Source: Mactromeris polynyma (lineage: Eukaryota > Mollusca > Bivalvia > Venerida > Mactridae). Taken from it: DNA of 64,000 nt. The stretch's first letter is position 1, and every line of letters begins with the position of its first letter. Shown here one piece after another: positions 1 to 12,081 of the stretch. Location: contig JASFXZ010000014.1 in NCBI GenBank assembly GCA_032209605.1, forward strand, positions 1,818,912 through 1,882,911, written 5' to 3'. The notes under the pieces were generated by a model. The model made no database searches and had not been told where the DNA came from. It saw only the letters and a program-made list of their open reading frames with translations. The position numbers and the translations under genes were made by a program.

Positions 1-176
1 GTTAATGGCCTTCATATGTCTGTCATCTGTAACACTCCATTGTCACCTTTTTTACATTTTTCCCAAAAAAAACAAAAATATATGTGTCCGATACGGGTAT
101 TTTCTATCCTGACCCACGCGCCGAGTTAGCGCTAGCATATGAAATACCACTCTCTTACACTTTCGGCTATCATTAT

Positions 177-417
177 ATTGAGAGTGAGTGTAAGGAACGG
201 TAACTCTGCAAAGGAGATTGAGAGTGAGTGTAAGGAATGGTAACTCTGCAAAGGAGATTGAGAGTGAGTGTAAGGAACGGTAACTCTGCAAAGGAGATTG
301 AGAGTGGGTGTAAGGAACGGTAACTCTGCAAAGGAGATTGAGAGTGAGTGTAAGGAACGGTAACTATGCAAAGGAGATTGAGAGTGAGTGTAAGGAACGG
401 TAACTCTGCAAAGGAAT
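177..417. repeat. 40-bp minisatellite
   Basis: About six head-to-tail copies of a 40-bp unit containing AAGGAACGGTAACTCTGCAA, with few substitutions. The open frames read through it on the minus strand are periodic and encode nothing recognisable. The flanks (1-176 and 418-1,009) show no gene I can support. Confidence 0.9.
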
Positions 418-1009
418 TTGATGAAATACCTGTATCAGACTCGTGCTGTGCGGTTGTAGCAAACATTTTAAAAAAGTTACGAGTACGCCAATATAAAGGC
501 ATTAGCAAGATATTTTCTCAAAATTATTACTAAGTATATTTTGATAGAAAATAACGACTATCTACCTTTAAGCATGAGTACAAATGTACGAATATTAAAC
601 GTTCACATAGAGAATGCGACAGGTGCTGTGGTAGTTATTGATGTATTTGTCACACCTTGTAATCTTGCTTCCATTTTTATTGACATTCTGATATCGCGGG
701 GAACTATCTGCTTCATCATTATAATTACAATCATGGAATGACACCTGATGTCAATTACTATACTTCAAATCATTGTTTGTATACGTGTTTCATACCAGAA
801 AACTTCAAATTCAAAAGCTTATGCTAATAGTTCTATGGTGACACTAAACTGCATTCTAATACAGGAATCATGTGCCTTATTTCTTGCAAACTAAACCAGG
901 ATTGCATTCCATATCAAATATGTCAAATGTGTTTTTACATGCACTAATATATTTTCATAAAAAAGTTATAACTTTTTAAACCTATAAATCTATAATATTA
1001 TGTTACCAA

Positions 1010-1655
1010 TTTCAATGGTCATCCATTTATTAAAACATGTCTATTCATGTCGTCAATTTCAACAGATATGACATTTATTAAAACATGTCTATTTATGACG
1101 TCAATTTCAACAGATATTACATTCATTAAAACATGTCTATTTATGACGTCAATTTCAACAGATAATTCATTTATTAGAACATATCTAGTCATGACGTCAA
1201 TTTCAACAGATATTACATTTATTAAAACATGTCTATTTATGCAGTCAATTTCAACAGATAAATAACATTTATTACAACATGTCTATTCATGTCGTCAATT
1301 TCAACAGATATTACATTTATTAAAACATGTCTATTTATGCAGTCAATTTCAACAGATAAATTACATTTATTAGAACATATCTATTCATGTCGTCAATTTC
1401 AACCGATATTCCATTTATTAACACCATATTTATTCATGATATTATTTCAACTGATATTTCATTTATTAAAACAGATCTAATTTTGACGTCAATGTCAACT
1501 GATATTTCATTTATTAAAACAGATCTAATTTTGACGTCAATGTCAACTGATATTCCATTTATTAAAACAGATATATTCTTGATGTCAATTTCAACTGACA
1601 TCTCAAATTTGAAACTGCATATCTTTTTGATGTCACTTTCAACCGACCGTTCATT
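1010..1655. repeat. 48-bp minisatellite
   Basis: About thirteen units of 48 bp built around GTCAATTTCAACAGATATT and ACATTTATTAAAACATGTCT, increasingly diverged toward the right end. The period is divisible by three, which explains the long repetitive frame (SISTDITFIKT...). It lies just downstream of the 3' end of the C1GALT1-like gene. Confidence 0.9.
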
Positions 1656-1784
1656 TTGAAATTATTGAATATCCACGATGCGCGTCCACTAAAGTGCATG
1701 CTATCCACACTGCGTCCTAGACCAGTCGTCCAATTCGGCCGATAAACTCAGGAAATAAGTAATAACTATATTCACACTTATGTA

Positions 1785-4021
1785 TCATGTTTCAAATAAT
1801 ACATTATCTGAGTTAAATACTGGCTTGTCATAGCCATAATCGCGATCTAATCCGAACACTGTGGTCTTGTACAGCACGTGATCTAAATAGTAGATGGCGT
1901 CAGGAGTGACGTAATGAAAACTGATCGAGTAGCGAGAACAGCAGTCTTCTCCCTGAAATAGCAAACATATTCACGATTATAACCATACAGGCAACGGTTT
2001 ATTTGTGGAACTATATTTTAACTTCATAAAAAAACACACACAAAAAACAAGAATAGCTTTAACGAAATTGAACGCGGAAGATATCAATATCAACCTAAAG
2101 ATCAAAGAATTTGTAATCATTGTAACTTAAATATGATAGAAGATGAATATTTCTTTCTACTAATTTGTTCAAAATACAGAAATCTTGGAATTCAATACTT
2201 ATTATTACACCTGGCTAAACATACAAACATTTACGAATCTTATGTGCGGGAAATCCAAAAACTGTAGTTGAATGTAATCTTGCAAAATTGATTTACTTTG
2301 CCAATTTAATGTAGAAATCAAAACAATGTATGAAAATGATGTAACATGTGTGATGCTCTTTGAAGATCAACGTATTTCTTCTGCATTGTAATTGTATAGT
2401 AGTATTGACCTTTGTTGGCTATAAACATTGTAACATGTGTTATGCAATAACTGATATTGTCTATACCGTGGCTATATTACAGTTAAATAATCCGAAAAAT
2501 CAACCATCGAGGAGGTAGTCGTATGTTAGAAGAAGACAGAAATCATTCGTATCCCATTCTACGTAGATACTTTAAATAGAAAGTACATATCTGCGTCTCT
2601 CACGAAAGTACATGCATTCGTATCCCATTCTGCGTAGATATTTTAAATAGAAAGTACATATCTACGTCTCTCACGAAAGTACATGCATTCGTATCTCATT
2701 CTACGTAGATATTTTAAATAGAAAGTACATATCTGCGTCTCTCACGAAAGTACATGCATTCGTATCCCATTCTACGTAGATATTTTAAATAGAAAGTACA
2801 TATCTGCGTCTCTCACGAAAGTACATGCATTCGTATCTCATTCTACGTAGATATTTTAAATAGAAAGTACATATCTGCGTCTCTCACGAAAGTACATTTA
2901 TTCGTATCTCATTCTACGTAGATACTTTAATAGAAAGTACATGTCTGCGTCTCTCACGAAAGTACATATATTCGTATCTCATTCTACGTAGATACTTTAA
3001 TAGAAAGTACATGTCTGCGTCTCTCACGAAAGTACATATATTCGTATCTCATTCTACGTAGATACTTTAATAGAAAGTACATGTCTGCGTCTCTCACGAA
3101 AGTACATATATTCGTATCTCATTCTACGTAGATACTTTAATAGAAAGTACATGTCTGCGTCTCTCACGAAAGTACATATATTCGTATCTCATTCTACGTA
3201 GATATCTTAATAGAAAGTACATGCATTTGAATTGTGTTCTTTATGATAGGCGTCTTTATATTGAAGTGGTCTTTAAGTGAGTTTTTACTTTATTTCGAAT
3301 GCAAAACTTTTTTTGGCGAGTGCAAAACTTACCTTGCGCACTGGATGCTTAGCCCAGCTGTACACATAAGCTGGTAAATGACCAAACAAGTGTTTCTCTA
3401 ATGGATATGGATGGAATGTCTCCCTTCCTGCTGCGTCTAAGGAATTCAAAGTCGGAACTCCAACAGTTTCTAAACATCTACCTGTCTCGATGTCTTCCGA
3501 ATTCTCGGGATCTTCCTTGTGTATTTTTAGCTCACATGCGCCATCTTGAAATCCCCGCTCCACGAGCTGACGTACTCCACGATTACTAATGACGTAACCA
3601 GCACCTCCGCTCATATAACCGCTACTTATGAATTTATCAAAATGAAAACCAAAGTAGGACGGTTTATTGGCATCGTAATGCCACAAAAGAAACTTCAGGT
3701 TCTCCACGATAACATAAGTGTCATCATCACATTTGAGCACATAATCAAAGTCATTCATATATTGTTCATATATTGCAGTAAACACTTTTCTTATTTTTTT
3801 AACCAAGTTGTTTCGTGTATCTGCAATGTCGATGTTTAAGAAATCATGGCGTTTTTGTTTCGATGTAATTATGTACAGGTGTTTATCACAGCGGACAGCC
3901 CATGTTTTGTTGACGGCGGCAACTTTGGAATGTAAGTCCTTCTCCATTGTAAGAATCACACAGAGCAGTCGGACTTTCATGACAGATGCTGCAAGTATTT
4001 TCTTATGCATCGCCTTTGATT
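1785..4021 (-). CDS. C1GALT1-like beta-1,3-galactosyltransferase, last two exons (partial gene)
   Basis: GT31-family glycosyltransferase resembling core-1 synthase (T-synthase), the Golgi type II enzyme that adds galactose to Ser/Thr-linked GalNAc. Two exons are visible. Exon 3,333-4,021 begins after an acceptor (TCTATTTCAG) and ends at a GTAAGT donor. It carries VRLLC...NKTWAVRCDKH, the metal-binding acidic triad in KCDDDTYVI, YMSGGAGYVIS, an ETGRCLE segment and ETFHPYPLEKHL. The last exon, 1,785-1,952, joins in phase after HPVRK, starts GEDCCSRYSISFHYV and stops at TGA. The CC...SFHY pair is characteristic of C1GALT1 C-termini. The N-terminal cytoplasmic/membrane-anchor exon is not recognisable in the window, so the gene is partial here; ATG at 4,010 is internal to an exon and is probably not the true start. 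The frame is intact, so it may well be functional. Assignment to the family is strong; orthology to C1GALT1 itself versus a lineage paralogue is unknown. Confidence 0.88.
2066..2290 (+). mobile_element. LINE reverse-transcriptase C-terminal fragment
   Basis: Reading + strand gives ERGRYQYQPKDQRIC, then CNHCNLNMIEDEYFFLLIC and SKYRNLGIQYL. This is the C-terminal zinc-knuckle-like segment (CxxC...EDExxFLLxC) typical of invertebrate non-LTR retrotransposon polyproteins. Only about 75 residues survive, lying antisense in the intron of the C1GALT1-like gene; no endonuclease or RT core is present. Confidence 0.7.
2545..3226. repeat. 71-bp intronic minisatellite
   Basis: About 9.6 units of roughly 71 bp (TTCGTATCNCATTCTACGTA...TCTCACGAAAGTACAT) inside the intron between the two C1GALT1-like exons. 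The left units carry TTTAAATAG and the right units TTTAATAG, so two sub-blocks expanded separately. Confidence 0.92.
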
Positions 4022-4067
4022 CTGAAATAGAAGAGTTAACAAGTTCAGGGCCCAGAATGATAACCGT

Positions 4068-4396
4068 TACTCAGCACTCTGTACTCAGCACTCTGTACTC
4101 AGCACTCTGTACTCAGCACTCTGTACTCAGCACTCTGTACTCAGCACTCTGTACTCAGCACTCTGTACTCAGCACTCTGTACTCAGCACTCTGCACTCTG
4201 CACTCAGCACTCTGCACTCAGCACTCTGCACTCAGCACTCTGTACTCAGCACTCTGTACTCAGCACTCTGTACTCAGCACTCTGTACTCAGCACTCTGTA
4301 CTCAGCACTCTGTACTCAGCACTCTGTACTCAGCACTCTGTACTCAGCACTCTGTACTCAGCACTCTGTAATCAGCACTCTGTAATCAGCACTCAC
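4068..4396. repeat. 14-bp minisatellite (TACTCAGCACTCTG)n
   Basis: About 23 copies of TACTCAGCACTCTG with a short central block of CACTCTGCACTCAG variants. It lies about 50 bp upstream of the acceptor of the C1GALT1-like catalytic exon. The 187-residue plus-strand frame across it is a repeat artefact. Confidence 0.95.
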
Positions 4397-4528
4397 AACT
4401 CAAAAAAATACTCAGTTAAGATCGAGTCTGGAGTTTTGAGAGTGTGAAGGGGATTATGATTCATTCAGGGTACTGAGCACTCTCTGTGGTTCGCTTTCCT
4501 TGGGAATTTAGTGAAATCTGCGATTTAA

Positions 4529-4949
4529 GGGCAAGTGCATCCTCGGTACCCAGGCTATTCATAACATATATGCTACATTGTGCATATTGGCTAGCCAAAC
4601 TTCGTAATGCATAAATATTCATTAGCATTTCTCGACCATGTTGAAATGGACGATGACAAAAAGGAAGGAATCTCCATTGTGAAGAGCTATCAGGAAATTG
4701 GACAAAATGGCAGCGAAAACAAATGTGCAATTTGAAAGCCGCGATCTCATTGGATCGCTCAGAACCGCGATTTCATCTGTAACTACTCGGCAATTTCCGT
4801 ATCGCATGCGTGGTGTGTCATGCGGCCAATCAAGTGGCTCTATTTCACCTCACTAATTATTCATGAAAACGAGATATTTATAGTCAGTTAACCAAGGGTA
4901 GGTAACATATATGTTATGAATAGCCTGGGTACCGAGGATGGGGCAAGTG
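4529..4949. mobile_element. Mutator-like MITE with 9-bp target duplication
   Basis: Terminal inverted repeats of about 39 bp (starting CATCCTCGGTACCCAGGCTA) sit at 4,538-4,576 and 4,902-4,940, differing at about one position. They are flanked by the direct repeat GGGCAAGTG at 4,529-4,537 and 4,941-4,949. A 9-bp duplication and long TIRs fit the MULE superfamily. Internal sequence has no transposase. Confidence 0.85.
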
Positions 4950-5149
4950 TTGAATATAAAAGTCAAAACATAGCACTCGGCGCTACTAACATTCTCACTT
5001 AAGGCTCAAAGAAAGTGGAACACAAAGAATATTTAGCACTTAGAAAGCATTTAAATCTTCTCAGCAGTTCCCTAATAAGAATACTCAAACTCCGAAGAGG
5101 AAGAGCAAACTCTTGGCTTTGAGTTCTGCGTGCTGTGAAACGGTTTAAA

Positions 5150-5424
5150 ATTCTGGGCCCTGGTCGTATCTAAATCGACGGGACCCGGCGATCTGGGTTC
5201 GATTCCCGGTCGCGGCAGGTAATACCCTTCCATGAAAATTTGACAAAAATGTCGATTTTCCTCCACATGTGGAGAAGTTGCCGACTCCTTGTGGAAGGGT
5301 AAGTTAGTACTGGTAAGAATTCAGTCCAGGAAAAACTGGTTAGGTGAACCGGCCGCCGTATATAACTGAACTATTGTTGAGAAACGGCGTTAAACCCGAT
5401 GAAACAAACAAACAAACTAAATCG
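5150..5424 (+). mobile_element. tRNA-derived SINE with GTTAAACCC/(AAAC) tail
   Basis: A box-B-like GGGTTCGATTCCCGG lies at about 5,195. The body includes TGGTTAGGTGAACCGGCCGC and ends in AACGGCGTTAAACCC followed by AAACAAACAAAC. This tail is, from memory, common in bivalve SINEs. The 5' tRNA head is degraded. Confidence 0.7.
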
Positions 5425-5779
5425 ACGGGGGAATCGGTGGCATCGAAATGTTGTCAGGCAAGCTTTTCCGAATTGTCTCATGATAAATTAGTTCGAAACT
5501 ATATTATACATGCTCTCGTTTATTTTACTAACCGAGTTACATTTACAAAATGATAATATTAAAGAAGTTTGACCGTCATTGTCTGTTTGCGGTAATGCGA
5601 CCAGGAATATTAACAGTGGGTATGTAGGTAGACTGTTTTAGTTTAGAACTGTAATGGCTAAAAGACCGAAACAATATTCATCGATGAACCTGAAAAAAAA
5701 TTGAGTCACGACATTTTTCATGAGTCGATCACGTAACTGCAAACAAACCATTGTTTAGGATGGCCTTATATTTACAAAT

Positions 5780-6015
5780 GAGCACTGCTATGGGATTTAC
5801 AACATCTTCTGCAAGTAACGTCATTTCAAGAAAACGCAACATGTGATGACACTATTTGCCAGCAGGAAACATATTTACTCTATATGGTAACTTCGTTTTC
5901 ATTTTGTCATATGGGGCAAATATTGCTAACTGTCAGTACATGGAGACGTCACATGTGACGTTTTCTGGAAATGACGTCACTTAAAGAAGAGGTTGGAAAT
6001 CGTACAGCGGTGCTT
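5780..6015. mobile_element. MITE, GAGCACTGCTATGGGATTT family
   Basis: Ends are inverted repeats: AGCACTGCTATGGGATTTAC...GTAACGTCATTTC on the left, and the complement of TGACGTCACTTAAAGAAGAG...GCGGTGCT on the right. It has no coding capacity. Relatives lie at 9,387-9,598 and 43,789-44,367. Confidence 0.75.
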
Positions 6016-6185
6016 AAATATACTAATAGAATCAGAACATATATTATAAATCAGTTAACGTATTAACATAAAAGCATAAAGGCGTGCAATGCGACACCGT
6101 GAAGACCATGATGTCACATTTTATGGTATCAAATAATGAACAAACATGTCACCAACAGTCTACCGTAGATTTTGCTTAGTATATA

Positions 6186-6377
6186 CATAATAAAACCTCG
6201 ATAATATGACCACCCTTGGGACACTTGAAATATGGTGAAAACCGGTCCTATTATTGAGGTGATCTTAATTTTGATGTTGAATAAAGAGCAAATCAGTGAA
6301 AATGGACTTGAAAAATGTGTTATTAATTTCGAGGTGGTCTTATTATTGAGGTGGTCTTTAAGTGAGGTTTTACTGTA
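6186..6377. mobile_element. MITE, ACAGTAAAACCTC family (pogo/Tigger-like ends)
   Basis: Left end (A/C)TAAAACCTCGATAAT and right end AGTGAGGTTTTACTGTA are inverted copies next to TA. The interior repeats GGTGGTCTTATTATTGAGG. CAGTNNAACCTC-type ends next to TA are typical of pogo/Tigger-like non-autonomous elements. This is the most abundant family in the window. Confidence 0.7.
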
Positions 6378-6565
6378 TATATGCCGCAGCTTCACGATAT
6401 AAAAACAGAGATAAAGGAAGATAGGCACGTGCAAGGAATGTTACCATCACCAGAATGGGCCAGCTATCTAAGATGATCTAGCGAGCATTTGTTACTATCA
6501 AATCTTCATTCAAATACTATCCCCTCAACTGCGGTCAGTGCAAACGCGAAGTCTTTATTCCATAC

Positions 6566-6772
6566 CCGGGAAGCGTAGTGGTCGAGGGGTACAGCGCCTT
6601 ACTCTTGATCCGAAGGTCGTGAGTTCGAGCCCTGCGATAAGTGGAGTTTGATCACGAACTTCAAAATCCCTAAATTTGGCGCGAGTACTGGTTGGTAGAC
6701 AGGAAGCAGTCATTGAGCGTAATTAGTATAAGTTGTAAGAACTTGTTTCATAATCGATGTAAAATAAATAAA
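6566..6772 (+). mobile_element. tRNA-derived SINE, family 2
   Basis: The tRNA-like head has box A (AGTGGTCGAGGGGTACAG) and box B (GTGAGTTCGAGCCCTG). A body with TTTGATCACGAACT and AGGAAGCAGTCATT follows, and the tail is AAATAAATAAATTT. A second copy is at 10,912-11,115. Confidence 0.8.
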
Positions 6773-7350
6773 TTTCAACTAAAATCTCATATCTAAAGCT
6801 AAACTATTACTATAAATGATTATCTGATTGATAATCGTTCGTCAGTTATCATGGAGATTTCGTAAATCGCAATAATAACAAAATTGTAGTCACTTATGCC
6901 TTAAGGTCTTACGTAGGAATACATTGATTTATTCCGAACAAAATAATCTCAAGTGGTGATAGCAATATGACAAATGGAAGAAAGACATTCTGATTGGCCA
7001 TTTCCTGTGTTGGGCCGGTCACATTCAGTAGATTAATAAGCTAGCTATTTATCAAAGTTGAGCATCATATAGATTAAAGTTATTTCAAATACTCAAAGTT
7101 GCAAAAGGTATTGGAGGAGGACAGAAACTGATATATTATCAAAGAGGCTTACGTGACTTGTAGGAAGAGTCCTTGTTTTAACATAATGGAACATACTTAA
7201 CACCCATTTCAATGGGCAATTTAAATACCTGTATTGCAGATTTACAGTACTTTTTGAATGCAGTATATCTAGCTAGTTGTCGCCCCTTGTATGGTGATGG
7301 GCATTGTGTAGCCAGCAAATTACCTCCCCTTGTATCAGGTGGGTTATATA

Positions 7351-7632
7351 GATAGTTCCCACATCTACAATATTTACCTCACTTGTTCTTAATCATCAGC
7401 CATTTTGATAGGCAAAACTGATAAGCACTTATAGGAGAAATTCCCAAATATGTGCTAATTGAGAAAATACCAATAGAATTTGCATGTGACAACCACCTTT
7501 TCTTCAACTCTCTGAGCTAACTGCCCACATGAGCATAATGAATAAGTTACTTTTAGAAATCTGATTATTTTATCATCGTTATTTCCTATAAACTTCAAGG
7601 GAGATAAATATTGTAAATGTGGGAATTATCTA
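7351..7632. mobile_element. MITE, CACATCTACAATATTTACCTCCC family
   Basis: Inverted ends: GATAGTTCCCACATCTACAA at the left and TTGTAAATGTGGGAATTATC at the right, with TTTGATAGGCAAAACTG inside. Related copies occur at 30,456-30,755, 34,062-34,209 and 55,420-55,496. The preceding stretch (6,780-7,350) shows no gene. Confidence 0.75.
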
Positions 7633-8139
7633 TGTAAATGTGGGTACTATCTATTTGGCTTACCATTTCCTTTTAACATTTCACGAGTCCAATCTTGTGG
7701 TTCAATTGTAGTGTTTATAGTCTTATTATAAATATCTGAAATGTCAAATTCTAGCAATGAAATTATCACCCCGGAAGCAACGGTCGCATGAACTTCAGTT
7801 TCACTCAACATCTTGAATGATCACTAGCAAACCGCACAATATAGCAAAACGCATTTTGTTAAAAGCAAAGCCCGAACTTGGAAAGACTCGATGTGCCCAT
7901 ATGACACGAATGCTCCCGCAGTGGGCTTTAGAAAGGTTTTGATCAGAAATCAATTTTTGTAAAGGGCCATAACTCCTCCAAGTTGTCGGATTGTAGCCGT
8001 AATCCAACTATTATTCTACGCTTATGTGCCAAACATGAATTAAATCCAATCCCCTTATCAAGAGTGAACTGTCATTGGTCGGAACCAAGTTTGCTCACGG
8101 ACATGTGAACAGTGACTACACTTTAAGCCCATCTGCTAT

Positions 8140-9225
8140 TTTTTCGAATTACGGGGGCATACATTTGACGCCGTACCAAATTAGATCCATGTTAAGCAAA
8201 TACAAAAAAAAACTCGTTAACTCGAACTCCGTACATTGTCCCATAAAAAAGACTCGAACTATGATAAGTCGAACAATAACCATTGCTTAAATCGAAATCA
8301 CAAAAGCAGTCCCAATGGCGTGTTTAAGCATTAACTCCAATACATTAATCTCTTAAATCGAACTTGCTTCCAGGCATAGGAATAAAATGAAAACTCAATT
8401 AAAACAGTATATTTTCCCCCCGAATAACAAGAATACTAGATATTTAGTAAAATAGACTCGACGCTTTTCAATACGGCATTATTTCAGACATGTTTCTTTC
8501 TTGGCTAGAAGGACTATCTTTGTATTTGATACAACGTCGTCAGTAACTTTTCGGACCCAAACTTGTAAAATATGAAAGAAGACCCTCTATTTCAGTTTTG
8601 GGGACTTGTTTCAAATTTGAGAGTTACTTTCCACGGGACGCAACAATTCCAACGAATTGAACGTTGTTTGAGAGAAGTGTCCCTGTAGAACTCTCATGCC
8701 TCCCCAAATGTTGGTTTGACATTGACGGGTTTCACTCTAACAATGCCATGACATCCCAGCTAGGACGACAAACTAACCAAATATCAATATGGTATGGTAT
8801 GAAATCATTATATGACTGTGTTTGGATTTTTTTCGGTTTCTTTCCCAATGAGATTTCATAGAGAAAACAGTAAAAAAGCATAGAAGATAGAAACGAAACT
8901 AACGAATAACAGAAATTGAAAAAAATGCAACCATTCCAATAAACTTTCATATTATAGTTACGATGGCAACCAGCAAGAGAGAGACTGAACCTAAAGGGAA
9001 ATACAATAAAAACATCTTTAACTCGAATTCATCACATTTGTTCATAAGAAAGACTCGAACTCTGTTAAGTCGAACCATTGAAGTAATCTAAAGCACAAAA
9101 GCTTCCCATTGACGTATTTAAGCATTTACTCCAATACATTAATCTCTTAACTCGAACTTCTTTTATCTCGAGGTTTTTGTCTCATTGTCCATCATAATTC
9201 GAGTTATTGAGTTTCGATTGTAGTA
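8140..9225. mobile_element. degenerate TCGAA-rich DNA-transposon remnants
   Basis: Two partial copies (about 8,140-8,370 and 9,005-9,225) share AAGACTCGAACT, AAGTCGAAC, CCAATACATTAATCTCTTAA and a closing TTCGAGTTATTGAGTTTCGA. This resembles relics of pogo/Tigger-like elements. The sequence between them (8,370-9,005) has no recognisable gene. Confidence 0.5.
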
Positions 9226-9386
9226 GCTTGTAGGTTCAGCCTTTGAAAATATCTAAATTACAAAGCAGAATAAAATCAAAAGCTTTTCAAATGTTCCTAG
9301 AATGGAAAATTGTTAAAAAAACAATGAATCAGTGCAGTGTTTACCATTTACCAAGCTGAGTGTTTTTACTGCAGTCCTACGCAGTT

Positions 9387-9598
9387 GAGCACAACTGTAC
9401 GATTTCCAACCTCTTCTTTAAGTGACGCCATTTCCAGAAAACGTCACATGTCACGTCAGCATGTACTGACAGTATGCAATATTTGCCCCAGCAATATGAA
9501 AATGCTTTCAAATAGTGACATCACATGTTGCGTTTTTTTTTAAAAGACGTCACTTACAGAAGAGGTTGTCAATCCGATAGCAGCGCTCATTTGGTAAA
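9387..9598. mobile_element. MITE, GAGCACTGC family, second copy
   Basis: Inverted ends GAGCACAACTGTACGATTTC and the complement of GTCAATCCGATAGCAGCGCTC, in the same family as 5,780-6,015 but opposite orientation. It contains TGACGTCA-like palindromes. The flanks (9,600-10,300) hold nothing I can name. Confidence 0.7.
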
Positions 9599-10307
9599 CT
9601 AAGAACAAACGGAATACTTAATTACCACTTTACTAATTAGTAATATACATGTTTGAAAAAGCAGTAATGAATTTCATCAAACACATAAACTCCTTAAAGG
9701 GCCCAACAGAGAGAGAAGACGGTCAGCAGCCAAGATCATAACGAGGCATAAGCAGCTAAGATATATGTGTAATTATTCATTTATCTTGTGCAATAAATAA
9801 TGCTTCATAAATACGGAAAAAATAGAAAAATGGAGATAATCAGGTGTGCAAGTTCAAATAATGCTAGGAATGCTTATAACGAAAATAACTGGTTTTAAGT
9901 ATCAGTATTGCAAAACGTCGGTATTCACTTCTATAACGCTATGTCTATCTACATCTATGTATTTAATTTCATTTCGTATTTTCATCTATTTATTGTAGAA
10001 CTGCTTGTCGTTATCAAGTCCAAACGATTACAGTGGTGAAAAGTTGTGTTGTGTTCTATATAGTCCAGCCACGGACGTCACATCTCCATACTGTCGCTGT
10101 GTACACACGAACGACGCGTGTAAAAGTCGGAGTACAGAGACACGTATGCGGGGCTATGTTCTACACAACCAATATTAACTAATATTTACAATTGTTGAAC
10201 ATTTATGATATTTGGTCAATGGCAACACATTAATCATATCAGAATATATTTATATAGTAGTAACAGTTCTAGTAAATGTAAATACAAAATGTTAATACAA
10301 ATCTAAA

Positions 10308-10562
10308 AAGCCAGGGGTCGCAGGATCGATCCCGGCTCCACAACTAACAGTACTAACAGTCTTTCTAATATGACAAAAACCGAGGTCCCGTGTTCGAGGC
10401 TTTACATCGGGCACGTAAAAGAACCAGGGGTGCTTCTGATACTTGTGTATGTTCTGTATCATGCACTATCCTCCAACATCCTAAGATGACTAACATTCTT
10501 CTGGAGGCGTCGTCCATATAGGAAACCGGTGGCGACGATAAATAAACGCAAATACACAGCAA
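10308..10562 (+). mobile_element. tRNA-derived SINE, family 1, 5'-truncated
   Basis: Starts within the tRNA-like head (GGTCGCAGGATCGATCCCGG), continues through GGCACGTAAAAGAACCAGGG and ends GGCGACGATAAATAAACGCA. The full-length relative at 33,328-33,609 has the complete tRNA-like head. Confidence 0.75.
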
Positions 10563-10911
10563 TACGTAGTTGCTTTTTTTTATTAATCAGGTCAATAAAT
10601 TTAATATTGGCATTTATCCAACAATATTGTTTTATATAAATTTGATATCAACCACTATCAACCATTATCAACCACTTCCGATGGTTGCTAGGTGACTTAT
10701 AAGTCCTTATCAGTACTCGAGTCTGATTCAAGGATTGTGACAACCTACACATGTTGACAGTTTAGAATTGATTGTGCATATGTGATTCTTCGAACTGTTA
10801 AATGCCTTTAACATGAGCTTTGCCAAGATTTCAAAGATCGTAAAAACAGGAAGCATAGATTGAGTGTTAGCGCCTGTGGGTAAGGCCAACCAAATTGTAG
10901 TTGACACTACT

Positions 10912-11115
10912 GCGGAGCCGTAGTGGTCGAGGGGTAGAGCGCCTGAGTCTCGCCGAAAGTCGTGAGTTCGAGCCCCGTGATAAGCGGGGTTTGATCACGA
11001 ACTGCACAATTCCTAAATTTTGTGCGGGTACTGGTTGATAGCCAGGAAGCAGTCATCCAGAGTAATTAGTATAAGTTGTAAGAACTTGCTTCACAATCGA
11101 TGCAAAATAAATTAG
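10912..11115 (+). mobile_element. tRNA-derived SINE, family 2, second copy
   Basis: Box A GTAGTGGTCGAGGGGTAGAG and box B GTGAGTTCGAGCCCCG, then the same body as 6,566-6,772, ending ATGCAAAATAAATTAG. Confidence 0.8.
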
Positions 11116-11539
11116 TTTGAATTGTAACAATTGACAATTATTAAATATATGGCGGGATTATTTTTTGTATACTGTCTAAGTCTTATATGTTCTGGCCAGC
11201 GAAGTTAATGCATAGCTATTCATTCAGTAGCCTGCGGTCATGGCTCACTGATTGCTAACGTTGTCAGTATAGACAGGCGGAATACAATCACTTTGATTAT
11301 ACCGACGCGGAGCAATAGGAGGTTTGGTCAGGATTCCAGGCTATTCATTCAGTGACGTAAATTGACCAATCGAACATTATTTTTATCAGGTGATATTTCA
11401 TTACATGTAGTTAGAAAGACGATGGTCGATGCTTTGCAGTCTCAAATTCCACGCAGCAGTTACTTCCCTTGGCACAGCTGGGGCTCGGAACCAGTAATTT
11501 CTGCGCGCAGATCGTAATAATATATTATGCTGAAATAGT

Positions 11540-11705
11540 TGTTTAATTACTGAACTGCAGCCGTGCGTTCAGTTAAGTTGTTTGCGGCTTACGTTTGCAA
11601 TTTGGTTCCCCGTGTGCAGTGAATGCGATACAGTCGGTCAGGGATACAAAACAACAGTTTCGTAACGTGAGCAACTGTAATTACATGAACGCGGGGCCGC
11701 GGCTT
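11540..11705. mobile_element. diverged foldback element, GCCGTGCGTTC family
   Basis: Begins GCAGCCGTGCGTTCAGTTAA and closes with the partial complement CAGTTTCGTAACGTGAGC...GAACGCGGGGC. This matches the ends of 15,966-16,198 and 25,455-25,682 but is degraded internally. The neighbourhood (11,120-11,540, 11,705-11,850) shows no gene. Confidence 0.5.
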
Positions 11706-11850
11706 GTGAAACTCATGGATGTTGGTGTAGTTAACCACTTACCACTTCTGCTGTAAAATTCGCTCGACCATTTTGGTGGATCCTTATAACCACTCTGCAT
11801 TGTAACATCTGAAAGATACAAACATAGTCATCGGTGATACTTCATCTATT

Positions 11851-12031
11851 TACTGTAAAACCTCACATAGAGACCACCTCAATAACAGACCACCTCAAAA
11901 TTAAGAACACAATTTGCAAGTCCATTTTCACTGTTTTGCTCTTTATTCAACCTCAATATTAAGACCACCTCAATAAAAAGACAAGTTTTCAATTGTCTCA
12001 TAGGTGGTCTTATTATTGAGGTTTTACTGTA
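11851..12031. mobile_element. MITE, ACAGTAAAACCTC family
   Basis: Left end TACTGTAAAACCTCACATAG and right end TTATTGAGGTTTTACTGTA form terminal inverted repeats. The interior alternates GACCACCTCAATA and CAAGTCCATTTTCACTG blocks. Confidence 0.8.
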
Positions 12032-12081
12032 TCATAATTGGACCTGTAGTGTGGTGAATGAAATGTTTCCTCAGGGGCAAT

